Source of the DNA: Gordionus sp. m RMFG-2023
Taxonomy: Eukaryota > Nematomorpha > Gordioida > Chordodea > Parachordodidae
NCBI RefSeq assembly: GCF_954871325.1
Contig: NC_088777.1
Location: 7,913,366 to 7,977,365 of the forward strand
Direction of reading: 5' to 3'
DNA length: 64,000 bases
Shown: piece after piece, positions 45,256 through 63,369 of the stretch
Numbering within the stretch: the stretch's first letter is position 1
How the letters are laid out: the number at the start of each line of letters is the position of its first letter
Position numbers and translations under genes: made by a program
Notes under the pieces: generated by a model
The model's database searches: none
The model's input: the letters and a program-made list of their open reading frames with translations, nothing else
Told to the model about the DNA's origin: nothing

Positions 45256-46295
45256 AAAATAAAATAATATTCACTTTAAAAAGAAAATTTTGTATCGATG
45301 AAAAATAATGGTTGCTTGAAGTGATTTTTTTTTTTGAAAATTTCAAATTTTAAACCCAATGTAGCCTGTTAATATGTGGATATACCATTCATTTCAAATG
45401 AAAAGACCCCACCTGGATAAGGGAGATTAAATATAAAATGTGCGCCAATTCAAGCGTGTAGGAACAAACTTGGATTCAAGTGGGCACTCATAAAATCCAT
45501 TTATCTAGAGGATTTGAAACGTCACGTCCCGCTTATGAGAGGAAGGGGGAATTTCTCCTCCCCTCCATCGCAAATTTTACCGGTTTCGTAAATATCATAT
45601 CAAGCTAATAAAAATTTGTCCCTTTTCACACCCCCCACACCCATACAATATTTCATTATATGGAAGAATTTAATCATAGAAAAAAAAATATTTGACGAAT
45701 TTGTCAGAGCAAAAACAGAGAATATATTTTAATAATTTTAGGGCAATTTGTATATTTTTTAATGATTAATTATTTTTATTTTTTAAATTTTTATATCGTT
45801 AAAATTAATTTATTTTTCATATTTGAAATTTATAAAAAAAAAATTTCTTTAAAGTAGATTATAAAAATGCTTGAAGGATAATTATTTCTAACAAACATCC
45901 TTTTAAAATTATTATGATGTTTAATTATTTTTGTAAAAATATCATAAATTTTCTTGAATCAATAAATATATGTTGCTTCACATTCTCACACTCACACCCT
46001 TAGCTATGAATTTGCTTCTTTTTTTAAAAAAAATTTTAAAATATTTAAAAAAAATTATCATAAAGTTTTTATATTACATTTTAAAATTTCGTAATTTTTT
46101 TACGTGTCTAGAAAAAATTGTCTATTACTAATTCCTAAATAATTTGTAAATTTATCAAATATGAATAATTAAAAACATAAATTTATGTAGAAATTTGCTG
46201 TTATAAGATATTAAATGTATAACGAGCATTAAACCCAAGGCTTAGGAAAGTTTTCATAAAAACTTGGCTTCACTGTTGTTCTTTCATTTGTGCAA
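45256..46295. other. AT-rich sequence, no gene recognised
   Basis: 45541-45600 is a G/C-run segment related to 20690-20730. Otherwise homopolymer-rich with no feature. Confidence 0.4.
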
Positions 46296-46303
46296 GTGCT
46301 AAT

Positions 46304-46932
46304 TAGTGTTCAGTGGTCCGGTCAAGTTCGATCTCATCTGACTATTGGGTCCGACGGGACGGTCCGATCTTACTACACTTCCGATCGCCCAGTCTGACCG
46401 AAGACCGATTAGAAAAGGTAAAAGTTTGAATTGATTGACAGCTAAAAAATTTAAATAGATGAATTTCATCAAATTAACCTACTTATAGTTTTGATTAGAG
46501 CTGGGAACAAAATAAAAACTCAAGATCAACGAAATATTGTATTGGTATTGGATGGAAAAAAATTACAATTTTTGATTTTTTAAATGATAATTAAAATTTA
46601 TATATAAATTTTATTTTATAACCAAATATCTATCACAAAATTAATTAAATATGCTAATCAAATTTATTTAAATTTTATTCAATAAATTGGTATTAGTTTA
46701 ATATTTTTGTGTAAATAAAATAACAAAAATGATTTGATGATATAATTAAATTATTGGTAATTTGATTTCATTTTAATAAATTTTATGCAGAATAAAACTT
46801 TTATATAACAGAAACAACTTTTTTAAACGGGACTGGACCTACGGTCCCACGGTCTGGCATCACTTGACTTAATGGCCCATCGGTCCAGTCTCATTTTAAA
46901 AAAAGGACCGCACCGGACCGTTGCAAACACTA
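46304..46932. mobile_element. hAT-like non-autonomous element, GGTCCGG ends
   Basis: A perfect 8-bp target duplication GTGCTAAT (46296-46303 and 46933-46940) flanks ends TAGTGTTCAGTGGTCCGG and, reversed, TAGTGTTTGCAACGGTCCGG. Both ends carry repeated GGTCC/GACCG motifs, with an A/T-rich interior of about 350 bp and no transposase. Confidence 0.85.
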
Positions 46933-47099
46933 GTGCTAATTAATATAATGGCCAAAATATATAATAAATTGAATATATTAGGAAATCTTTGATTTGTAAA
47001 ACTGTGTGATGAATCAAAACTTTCATTTATTAGGCTTATTATCAAAAGGCAGTTTAAAGTCTGTATTTCCCCAGATTTCAAAAAATTGATAGATTGATA

Positions 47100-47291
47100 T
47101 AGAGACCTGCAAAGATACCATTTTCACAGCCCGGCCTGAATTTTTTTATGGCTAATAGTGACGATTTAAAATAATTGGTTTTAAAATATGCGCCTAGACC
47201 TGGGTATTTAAAAAAAATTTTAGGCCCGACCCTTTAATTAAAGTACCGCCCGTGTTTCGGGCCGGGCTTAGAGCATGACCTGCAGGGCTCC
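47100..47291. repeat. GC-rich 'CCCGG' dispersed repeat, copy 4
   Basis: Starts AGAGACCTGCAAAGATACC, nearly the same as the start of the 48702 copy, and ends GACCTGCAGGGCTC. Contains GCCCGGCCTG and CGGGCCGGGC. Confidence 0.7.
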
Positions 47292-47447
47292 GATTTTAGC
47301 CAAAAAATATTATTTATAAACCTCGAGATTGGCTGAAGATTTAGCTCTTTTTGACTAAATCTCGAAACCAATATAATTGTGAAAAACCTTAATTTTGCCG
47401 TTTTTCTAAATAAGTTAATCCTCTTATTGAGTCTAGTAAAATTTTCT

Positions 47448-48690
47448 TTTGACTGATTACGTACCTGTTACATCTTATCCCATATCAGTAAGATGTATAA
47501 AACAATTTAAAAAATTGGAACATAACTCCTACTTTTCTAACGGTTTTCATGTGAATGAAAAAAACATTTTTAAGGTTCTTTTGTTTCTTATTACCATTTA
47601 AAAAAATCCTTTTCATATTAAAATATTTTAAATGTATTAATGCCATTAATGCAAACAGGAGCAATCATATCATTTCTTATGCAACGAATTCCTATACTAC
47701 AGTAATAAAAATAGTTATCCCAAATCTTCATATTTATAATTTGAGCAAAATTCAGCAAGATGATCCTTAGGTCTTTCTAGTTTTTTTTATAATGATTTTA
47801 AAATTAAGGCAGAGTAAGAGAAAAATAAAATACTAATTTAATCCGTAATTAGTGGAATCTTGATGATGGTAATTATAGATGATTATTCCAGTTTTATCTC
47901 TTTACTGGCAGTTATAAAAATCGCCTTCAATCATATAATGTCCTAACTTAATTACTGTTCCAATTTTTTTGGAAAAATTAGTTATTGAAACTTTTTTACT
48001 TTTATTTATAAATAAACTTACAAATCTCATTCTATTCGATAGATAATTTAATAAACCCCGATCTGGGTTTAAATTTTACCTGCCCAAACGCCATTTTTTA
48101 GAAATTCTTTTGCTGGAATTGTACCGAACTTAGCAAATTATTCTGTCAGATCCAGAGCCCTAGATTATGCTTTCTGTTTATCCCCAATGTGGCATGTAAT
48201 TACACATACAATTGATTACACAGAAATCTCGTATTGTCGTTTATCAGCCTTTGCAGCTAAAAGAGTGACAATTAAGTCCTAATCAATTACTTTCTTATCT
48301 CTGATAACAGATATTATGACTTGTGAACCTGATTATGTCTATTTTGGTCAATCCATTGTAATTTTTAAGTCGAATTAATTGCTTTTTTAATTAAAATATA
48401 TATTTAAAACGAATCGACAATTTGTTTAAAATAATTCGATTTAAGTGGCAAATGCCAAAAATAATAAGTAGAGGGAATTTCATATATAATTCACATTTAA
48501 TTTTCTCTAAAATACAAATTTCTCAGGATGTGGAGAAATAACAATTTTTTTAGATTTAAATTGTAAAAAAACATAAACCTAATTCCTCAAAATAGATTTT
48601 AAAAAATAAAATTTAATCGAATTTTTTTTATATAACTTAAAAATGAATTTTGTGAAAAAAAATTTTAACAGGCAATTTCTCTTATTTTAT
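47448..48690. repeat. Segmental duplication block 2a
   Basis: Direct repeat of 16228-17360, beginning 'gactgattacgtacc' and continuing to 'aaaaattttaacaggcaatttct'. A GC-rich repeat has inserted at its end. A small insertion at about 47800-47850 is absent from the first copy. Confidence 0.8.
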
Positions 48691-48701
48691 GATATTAAAT
48701 T

Positions 48702-48896
48702 CAGAGACCTGCAGAGGTACCATTTGTATGGCCTGGCACGGCCCGGATTTTTTTTTCAAAAATTTTTTATGGCCCGGCCCGGTCCGGGTTTAAAAATTTT
48801 AGAGCCCGGCCCGGATATTAAAAAAAAATTTTTTGGGCCCGGTCCAGATTTTTTAGGCCCGGCTCCAAATTTTTTAAAATTATATTCGACCTGATA
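48702..48896. repeat. GC-rich 'CCCGG' dispersed repeat, copy 5
   Basis: Starts CAGAGACCTGCAGAGGTACC, then at least five GGCCCGG-centred blocks separated by A/T runs. Its plus-strand frame (proline/glycine-rich ARPGPG pattern) is a by-product of the repeat, not a gene. Confidence 0.8.
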
Positions 48897-48977
48897 TATA
48901 TAAAAAATTCACCTATTCGGTATTTTAACATATTTTTTGGCGAGTATTATCATTTAATAAGTAAGCATATTAGCTAA

Positions 48978-49192
48978 TGTTGTTAAACCACTCGTTTTGA
49001 GCTTATTTTTATAAACGGCTAACTCAATATTTTCGCCAAAAAAAATTGACTAAGCCTCAAAATTTTGATACTATATGTCTAGACCTTTGCCTTTCTAAAA
49101 TTTTTAGGCTTGCGTAATATTTTTCTGGATAAAATACTGTGTTCGCCGTTTCTAAAAATCGGCTTAAAACTAGCCGTTTAACAACACTACAT
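48978..49192. mobile_element. TAGTGTTGTTAAA-type MITE, copy 3
   Basis: Ends TAATGTTGTTAAACC and GTTTAACAACACTA. Subterminal CTCGTTTTGAGC and AATCGGCTTAAAAC are inversely related. Flanks CATATTAG and CATATTTC may be a decayed 8-bp duplication. Confidence 0.7.
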
Positions 49193-49749
49193 ATTTCATA
49201 TTTTATTTATATTTATATTTATATTTTATTCTAAACTGATATTTAGTATATTACAAATTGACACTATAAAAAATTTGTGTAAATAATATTATGAGAATAT
49301 ACTATATTAATTTTTTTTTTTATTTATAAAAAATTAAAACTGATATTTTAATTAATAAAAAATATAACATATTATATAAAAATGTATTTATTACCTATTA
49401 TCCTTTGCGTATTTATACCATGGCAGGAAAACTATAATTATATTGTAATCAGGCCAGGTTCAATCCATTCAAACTAAGTGTAAATACTATGGTTTGAGTC
49501 AAAATATATTTAAAGCTTTTACTTAATATTCATTATTTGTTAAATATTACTGATCACCTATACCTAATATTTAATGTTAAAAAAAATTCCCAAGCAAGGT
49601 AAGCCATAATATTGAAAAAATTGTTCCAGCCCAATGAAAGATCATTAATTTTATTAGTTGAGAACTGAAATAAAATATTTAAAAAATCATAATGATTTAA
49701 AAACACAATCAAAATCAGATTTTCATGGGATTAAGGAAAAAAAAACATC
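49193..49749. other. AT-rich sequence, no gene recognised
   Basis: No match to the first duplication copy was seen here. Confidence 0.4.
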
Positions 49750-49915
49750 TTTGCTGGGATTCGGAAAAAAAAGAGACCTTTGCTGGGATTCGAATCCTTA
49801 GCTATCAGATTTGTAAGCGACGCTCTTGGCGATTAGGCCACAGACAGTTTTCAAAATTCACGATTTTTTAAATATATATAATAAATTGTGACATTGTGAC
49901 TGAGACAGTATGATA
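49750..49915 (-). mobile_element. tRNA-like SINE, copy 2
   Basis: The minus strand has TGGCCTAATCGCCAAGAGCG and GGATTCGAATCCC as A and B boxes, with the same leader as the copy at 25985. The 3' end repeats 'gaatcccagcaaag' followed by T runs twice, a small tail duplication. Confidence 0.65.
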
Positions 49916-49924
49916 AGGCTTTTT

Positions 49925-50628
49925 GATAATTAATTGAAAACACTTTTAAAAGACCCGGAATAAAATGTAATCTTGGAATCTTTATCTTTGGTAAACGCAT
50001 TTTTATTTACGGAATCGATAGCCATAATTCTGACTTTAATTAAAATATTTTGCCAAAAAAGTAATAAAGAAATATAAAAATAATTTTGTTTTGTTATATC
50101 ATTTAAAACTGGTTGTGAGGGCTGAGAACCCGAATCCTAGTAGTTTTATTGAACTACCCCTTTTTATATATTCATTGCTTTTCTCATTTATCTTCATTAT
50201 ATTTTATTTTATCTTTTTATATAAAAATCTAAATTTATTTATTACATTCTTCATTTGGCAATAAATTATATCATAAGTAATATATATTTTACGAATATTT
50301 TTTATTGTTGTTTATATTACATCTGGGTTATTCTTTTAACTTTAAGGACATGTTCTGGTCTCAAACAAAGTGATATTTCTTTTAAAGAGTGAGTGACTGG
50401 TTTTGTATAGTCATGATTTTTTAAGTGTTGAACGAGAATTTTTAACATTAGAAATAAAATATATATTATCACAGGTAAGAAGAAATCTCAATGATTTTAT
50501 TTTGCAAGATATATTTCGGAACTCTTTTTTAGAACGAGGATTCTCAGACTTAATAGATAATCCTATTAAGATTTTACTTCATAAAACTCTTAAAAATTTT
50601 TTTATTTATATATACATTGCCCAATTGA
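49925..50628. repeat. Segmental duplication block 2b
   Basis: Direct repeat of 18805-19790, ending at 'tacattgcccaattg'. The open frame at 50403-50633 is not kept in the first copy and is not called. Confidence 0.8.
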
Positions 50629-50689
50629 ACTAATATACTATGTAGAGCCAAAGGGTTTTAAAGAAATTTCCTAGCAATACTGATCTATC

Positions 50690-51985
50690 ACAGTCTTGAA
50701 ACGATTGATTGCGAAAATTAATCTTACCGGATTAGCAGAAAAACGGTAAAGTGGTGGTAGCCCACTAACAGCTCGAACTATGGAAATTGTTGATTTTGTT
50801 GAAACATTCATATTGAGCCAAGAAGACCGACCTAGCATAAAAAAAACAATTCTTCAAGTGTCCCGATAAACTGGGATTTAGGGAGTTTCATTGAAGCAGA
50901 TTATTCACAAAGAGCTGCCGCTGAAACTTTTAAATGAAACAAGCTCAGGAGCTAATCAAGGCGAATAAGATTTACCGTCTAGAAAATACCAAACAACTTC
51001 TACGAAAATACCCTCAGAAGTTAGTTCATTTCATGTGATTTACTGATGAAAAGCTGTTTACAGTAACTCCATCGGTAAATTTAAAATGGTAGGTAGTAAA
51101 CTTGTGGTCTGCATTTGGCGGGTTTTCTGCCAACCCGCACACGCCCGTCCATCTAAGTGGGTAAGTTGGTGGGCAAAAATTTTTTTAAAAACACGCAGGC
51201 GGGCTGGTTTAAAAATTTTTAGGCTCTGGATGTCTGGGTGGGCGGGTTAAGAAATTTAAGCTATGGGCGGGCGGATTAAAAAATTTATCATTTAAGTAAA
51301 TATTAATAAAAAATTGTTCTTATGAACTTTTATGGATATTAAAAATTAAAATGTCCTTTTTTGGTATTATCATTTTTTATTTATATTTTTTTCATAAATA
51401 TTTTATCTTCAAATAAATTATCCATAATTTAAATTGAATATTTTTGCTTAATATAGTAATTTCCTAAATTATAAATTTTTTTGTAGAAGTATAATGCTAA
51501 AATATTTTTTATTAGATGCTTAAAAATTTAAAGAATGGCATAAATTAATTTTATAATAGCGGGCTTGGGTTAATATTTTTTATATATAATGGGCGAGTAA
51601 AAATTTTTAGACTAAGATGTGCGGCGGGTAAGGAATTTAGACTATGGGCGGGCGGGTATATATTTTTGAAAACTATGGGCCAGCTGAGCGGGAGGGTTAA
51701 GATTTATATAATCATTGGGTGGGCGGGCTTATGGTCCATAAACCCACAATGCAGATCTCTAGTGTATTTTGTAGCTCCATGAAAAAAAAAGTTTCAGCCA
51801 AACGATTGTTTCTTATTTTCAAATTTCTCTAAATCCTTCATGGTTTCAGTGAGGGCATCAAGTCTTGCCTGTAGAGCTCATCTTTATCGATCCAGTAGTC
51901 AAATTTACTGGTGCACACTATCGTCACATCCTACAAAATGAGCATTTATTACCTGCTATTAAAGAATTGTCAAGCAGTAAATTCT
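50690..51985 (+). mobile_element. Mariner-like transposase pseudogene, twice interrupted
   Basis: N-terminal half (about 50690-51090): RLIRKINLTG, TARTMEIVDFVETFILSQED, RPSIKKTILQVS and a following helix-turn-helix-like block ending FTDEK-like sequence near the first catalytic Asp (50990-51060). A GC-rich GGCGGG repeat then splits it (51103-51761). The rest resumes with VYFVAP and, at 51865-51985, VELIFIDPVVKFTGAHYRHI followed by LQNEHLLPAIKELSSSKFF, a region typical of mariner-like transposases just before the second Asp. A CTTCT microsatellite replaces what should follow. Stops and frameshifts are present. Confidence 0.75.
51103..51761. repeat. GC-rich repeat variant with GGCGGG blocks
   Basis: Starts GTGGTCTGCATTTGGCGGG and ends AATGCAGATCTCTAG, an inverted version of its start. 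Blocks are GGCGGGT/ACCCGCC rather than CCCGG. Its insertion splits the mariner-like pseudogene. Confidence 0.7.
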
Positions 51986-52090
51986 TCATCTTCTTCTCTT
52001 CTCTTCTCTTCTCTTCTCTTCTCTTCTCTTCTCTTCTCTTCTCTTCTCTTCTCTTCTCTTCTCTTCTCTTCTCTTCTCTTCTCTTCTCTT
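51984..52090. repeat. Pentanucleotide microsatellite (TTCTC)n, second locus
   Basis: About 21 perfect units following TTCATCTTCTT. Two overlapping frames through it give repeated FSSLL or SLLFS peptides and are artefacts of the repeat. Confidence 0.95.
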
Positions 52091-52104
52091 ACCTTATCTG
52101 AAAT

Positions 52105-53419
52105 ATTGAACTTTTGAGAGATTTCTTTGATATGACTTTACAATTTTAACATAAGAATATTTCCAGAATTTTTATACATGCCACGCCTCTTGACTTGATT
52201 GTCTTTCAATGGTTTATCGTGTTTTATTGTAGTCCACAAATTATTTGCCGTGGTGCAGATAGATTGAGTCTTATAAATATTTTATAAGTGCTGAAATTAA
52301 TTCTCGTACTTTTCTTCAATTTTTGATTGCGGGCACCCCCTTGATAAAATTTTAACTAATCTAATATTACTAAAAATGTCAAGAAAATAGTATTAATATT
52401 TGTTACATATTAGTAACTATATAATTTTTCAACGATATATTCGTATTGTATTAATATACTTTTTTATTTTAGACAATGAAGGTTTAAGGCAATCGTTTGG
52501 TATATAATAATTTGTAAATTATTGGATAACGTTATTTTATATAATATACATTTTTTCATGATTGATTTACCTTGGATATAAAAAGAGATCTTATATTATA
52601 AAATTTATCAGTTAACTTTTTATGAGAAAAATAATTTGTTTGAAATAACTTATTTAACATAGAATATTCTATTTATTGTCAAGACTTTTCTTCTCTTGTC
52701 AACAATACTTATCTTTATATAAATTCTATATAGCCTCCCATCATTGTAACAAGACTTAAATTATAAACCTTCTTGCAAAAAATGCTATCAATTTCATTTT
52801 GTGTAATTATTAGATTTATTTTAATTATTAATGGCATTAAATGAAACTTATATGCTGGATCGGATAAATTATTTTGTGGTGATGGGGAGCTAATTTATTC
52901 CCTCTTCTGTTTTGGATATAATTGGCACTTGAAAATTTCTAAATAGCTTCTTTAATTATTAATAATATTGATTCAAACAAAACAATGTACATTAAAAGTT
53001 TATAAAAATATAATGGAAACTTCCTAACAATATAATATCCTAATATAATTAATATTTCTAAATGATCCAAAGAAATTATCCATTAATTAAGATAAATGCA
53101 AGCAAAAATAAAAACAAAACGTATATATTATTAAATATAATTTTATTAGTAAATTATAAATAATTTAATAAGTTCAAGAAATTTTATACACATGTTTGTT
53201 AACACTTTATAGACTTTTAGTTTGTTAAGGGTTGGCATGGTTTATTTTTTTCACTTTAATCATTTTAAAAAATTTTCATCCAAAATTAAGTTTTGGAGAT
53301 TCAAGGGAACGTCCGACAAATTAAAAATATATTATTCAATGGTGTTATATTCTATTCATTACATTAATAATAAAATGCACGCCTTGCCTTTTTTTTGGTG
53401 TTATCATTGCCGTATCCAG
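52105..53419. other. AT-rich sequence, no gene recognised
   Basis: The first ~250 bp may be more of the mariner-like element on the far side of the microsatellite, but I cannot support it. The frame at 53222-53446 has no motif. Confidence 0.35.
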
Positions 53420-54225
53420 GAATTTCCTATTACTTTTGCACTCTAAAAAATTTAAAAACAATATTCTTCATTTCCGAGTTGTGTATTTCATCAATTATTT
53501 GAATTAAATAGAAATCAGCCTACTGGTTATTTTCAATAATCTTAATAAAATAAATAATATTTCTAATATACAACATGCCACTCTTTTCAACGCCCCAGTT
53601 GAACCATATTCAGTGTAGTAATATGCGGAGATTTGATATAAACTTTGAAAATGATTTACTGTTAGAAAATTTAATATTGAGGTTAATTCATAAATATTTT
53701 ATTTAATATACATATCATTCTTTGCCGGGGCCCGTCAAAGAAAGGCAGGTTAACCACAAATTTTTCCCTTTATTTTATGAAGTAAAGAAAAGTATCCTAT
53801 AAGGTGGTTCAGAAATTTTCCATTATTTTGATGTAGCATGTTAGTAAAAAATGTATTTAGTGTTTTCAACTATAATAAATTATTTAAAAGAGATTAGAGA
53901 ATGATATTATTTTTTATTATCTTACAATTTCTCAAAATATGATCAAATAAAACGTTTTTTTCAAACATTTTTATTTATACATTAGGATATCTGTATTATT
54001 ATATAAAAAGATAAATCTTGCTAAGTAAAGGTTCCATAATTTTTTTCTATGATTTTTTCACCTAGAAAATGCTCACCCAGCAAAATTACAATTTTTTAGA
54101 TCATAAATATTAAATGCAAATATTTTAAAGAAAATAGTTATAACACTATATTATTGATCATGTAAAGAAATATGTCTAAGATACTATGAAACTTTTATCT
54201 TAAAAATAATATGATTTACAAATAT
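53420..54225. repeat. Segmental duplication block 2c
   Basis: Direct repeat of 24005-24790, including 'cattctttgccggggcccgtcaaagaa'. The LINE follows. Confidence 0.8.
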
Positions 54226-54599
54226 CATCCAAATAATTTCTGCATAGTTGAAGTTCTTATACTTAAGATACTTTATCAACTTTTTGGTAAATTTCAGGTA
54301 TTTATACTTTATTAATAAAAAAAAATTATGATCCACCTGCAGCAATAGAATGAGAGGCTATCTGTTAATTAATAAATAACCCAAATATAAGTGATCTTAT
54401 AATATAAATTAAACCCTCTTCAAAATTATTATTAATATCCTCTTTTTTTTCATTTTTTTTTTCATTATTAACAGGATAATTTATTGATTTATTTTTATAA
54501 TATTAAAATTAACATATCAAATATAAAATAAAATAAAACAACATTATATAAAAACAAATTCCCAAAAAACATGAATAATTATATTTTAAATTAGTGATT

Positions 54600-56290
54600 T
54601 GAAGGTTTTGTTTTTAAAAATAGAATTCTTTGCATATATATCGAAGATCCTCGTCCAGACGCCGTAGTCTGTAAGCTTGATTTTAAAAATGCTTTTAATT
54701 CTTTATCCAGAAAAGCATTTTTGAACATTTTTTATGTTCCCAGTTTATGCAAGATTTATTGAACAGTCTTATGGCTGTAGAACCCCTCTCAAATTCGGGG
54801 AATACACAATTCCTTCTGATGAAGGTATTCAACAAGGAGACCCTTTGGGCCCTCTGATCTTTAGTTTAGGTATACATAACCTAGTTCATTGTCTAAAATC
54901 CTCTTTTAATTTAGATTTAAACATATGGTATCTAGATGATGGTACCATTTGCGGACCTTCTAAAAATATTCTTGCAGCGATAGAATATATAGAGAAGAAT
55001 TCTCTAAACATAGGCCTTACTCTAAATAAAGCTAAATCGGAAATATGCTTTTTAAATTCAAATACTCTCAAAGTCCAAGGGTTTAAAATCATTAAAAAAA
55101 TGAAATTAATCTTCTAGGTTCACCTTTAAGCAGTTTTTCCAGCTGTGAGGTGTTCGTGGAAAAATTTTCGAAGGCTTATCAGGACTTGAAACTATTTTAA
55201 ACGAAATTCCTTCACACCAGAGCTTTTTTCTTTTAAAAAAATATTTATTTTTACCAAAGATTTTACATATTTTTAGATCTTCTTCCTTTTTTTTAAATAA
55301 TGAAATTATTAATCGTGTTCAGGAATTTTTAAAAGTTTATTAGAAAATATTTTAAATTTTAAATTGGAAGATTTTAATTGGGGTTTCTCACAATTACCCT
55401 CGAAAATGGGTGGTTTAGATTTATATCCTTTAAATCTTATATCTCTTTCCTCATTTTTGGCATCGCGTTTGATGAATAACGCCATGATATCTACTTTTAT
55501 CTCTCCTAAAGATAACCTTTTAAACTCAGCCTTGACAGCCTGGGTATCTTTAGCTCCACCTGAAGCTTTCTTACCCACAATCTTAACACACCAATCTATT
55601 TTCGAACCTTTAATTAAAAAATTTTTCCCTCTTTGGAGTATATTCTACTATTACAGAATGCTGACTGTACTAGTGGTTATGAATGGTTGGAAGCATTACC
55701 AAGTCGTATCCTAGGTAACCTCTTATCAGATGAACAATTGAGTTGCCATAGGCCATCGACTTGGATGTAACATTGTTCAACCACATACATGCATCAAATG
55801 TAAAATTTTAGTTGACTCTAAAGGGAGACATGGTCTAAATTGTATATATAGTCAAGGCAGGCATGCAAGGCATGCAGCAATTAATTTAGCTATTAGCCGT
55901 TCTCTTACCAGGGCCCGAATACCAAACATCCTGGAGCCTACAAATTTATCGTTAGATGATGGCTTAAGACCTGATGGCTTAACTTCCGTGCCTTGGTCTT
56001 TAGGGAAATCCTTAATTTAGGGCTTCACATGCGTATCTTCTTTCCCCAAAAATTTAAATTCTAATCCGGTTGATATAGCCGAGAAAAAAAAACAATGAAA
56101 TATTTCAAATTCACAAATTATATTTTTACACCGATCGTAATCTCTTCCCTTGGACATATGCCAAGCGGAACTTTAAAGTTTAAAAAAAATATAGAGGATA
56201 AGACAAGAGCCCTTACATCAGAACCAAAGGAATTCTATTTTTTAAAACAAAACCTTCAAATCACTATTTTAAAATATAATTAATATCCTT
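54600..56290 (+). mobile_element. LINE with restriction-like endonuclease, 5'-truncated pseudogene
   Basis: RT palm: VCKLDFKNAFNSLSRKAF at about 54670-54730; then, in the frame 54734-55117, EGIQQGDPLGPLIFSLGIH and NIWYLDDGTICG (YLDD catalytic box). The thumb-like part is at 55364-55714 (LEDFNWGFSQLPSKMGGLD). A CCHC knuckle, CIKCKILVDSKGRHGLNC, lies near 55790-55850, followed by RHAAINLAISRSL and DDGLRPDGLTSVPWSLGKSL, typical of the PD-(D/E)XK endonuclease of R2/HERO-type LINEs. The C-terminus is at 56095-56283 (SLGHMPSGTLKFKKNI). Several stops and frame changes break it. Relative to known full elements the N-terminus is missing. Confidence 0.85.
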
Positions 56291-56483
56291 AAGTTTTGAA
56301 ACCTTGACTTGAAGATAATTGTAAATATTCCTGATAATCAAATTTATGAAAATATTATATAAATATCTCGATAATTAAACGAAAAAAATTATTTTGATAT
56401 TTTACGATGATTGATGTCAAACCTGCTGTTGACTTTTTAGGTGATTACGAAGTATTCCCATAAAATCAAGCATTTAAATATAA
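56291..56483 (+). promoter_or_regulatory. Short upstream region of PRMT3
   Basis: Fewer than 200 bp lie between the LINE 3' end and the PRMT3 start codon. No TATA box or initiator can be distinguished from the A/T-rich background. Any promoter must overlap this stretch or the LINE. Confidence 0.3.
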
Positions 56484-63100
<6,617 letters not shown>

Positions 63101-63116
63101 AAACAATTATTGTTGA

Positions 63117-63122
63117 ATTAAA
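63117..63122 (+). promoter_or_regulatory. Candidate PRMT3 poly(A) signal
   Basis: ATTAAA 17 bp after the stop codon, the common variant of AATAAA. In such A/T-rich DNA this is weak evidence. Confidence 0.3.
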
Positions 63123-63369
63123 GCATTTTATTATGCCTATTTAATGAATCAAATTCTTTAATAATATGTATATGAATTTTGATTGACTCAGAAATATTTT
63201 AACCATATTCATTTCATTACATCTCTAGCTTTAAGATACTTTTAAAATAAGGTTAAAGATGAATAAGAATACCTTCCTTTAGCTAAATTTAATATTTCAT
63301 TCAATTCGTTCTTAAAATTAATTCAAAATATTAAAAAAAAATTTCTAAATATTTTTATATAACTATTTA

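Noticed and set aside
46896-47081. 61-codon minus-strand frame
   Set aside because: Starts within the terminal repeat of the hAT-like element and has no motif.
48643-48894. 83-codon ARPGPG-rich open frame
   Set aside because: It is the translation of the GC-rich CCCGG repeat; the periodic proline/glycine pattern follows from the repeat blocks.
51865-52117. Two overlapping frames encoding FSSLL or SLLFS repeats
   Set aside because: Most of each frame is the (TTCTC)n microsatellite; only the first part of 51865 is a mariner-like transposase remnant.
54886-55092. 68-codon minus-strand frame
   Set aside because: Antisense of the LINE reverse transcriptase.
55309-55578. 89-codon minus-strand frame (MGKKASGGAKDTQAV)
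   Set aside because: Antisense shadow of the LINE coding strand.
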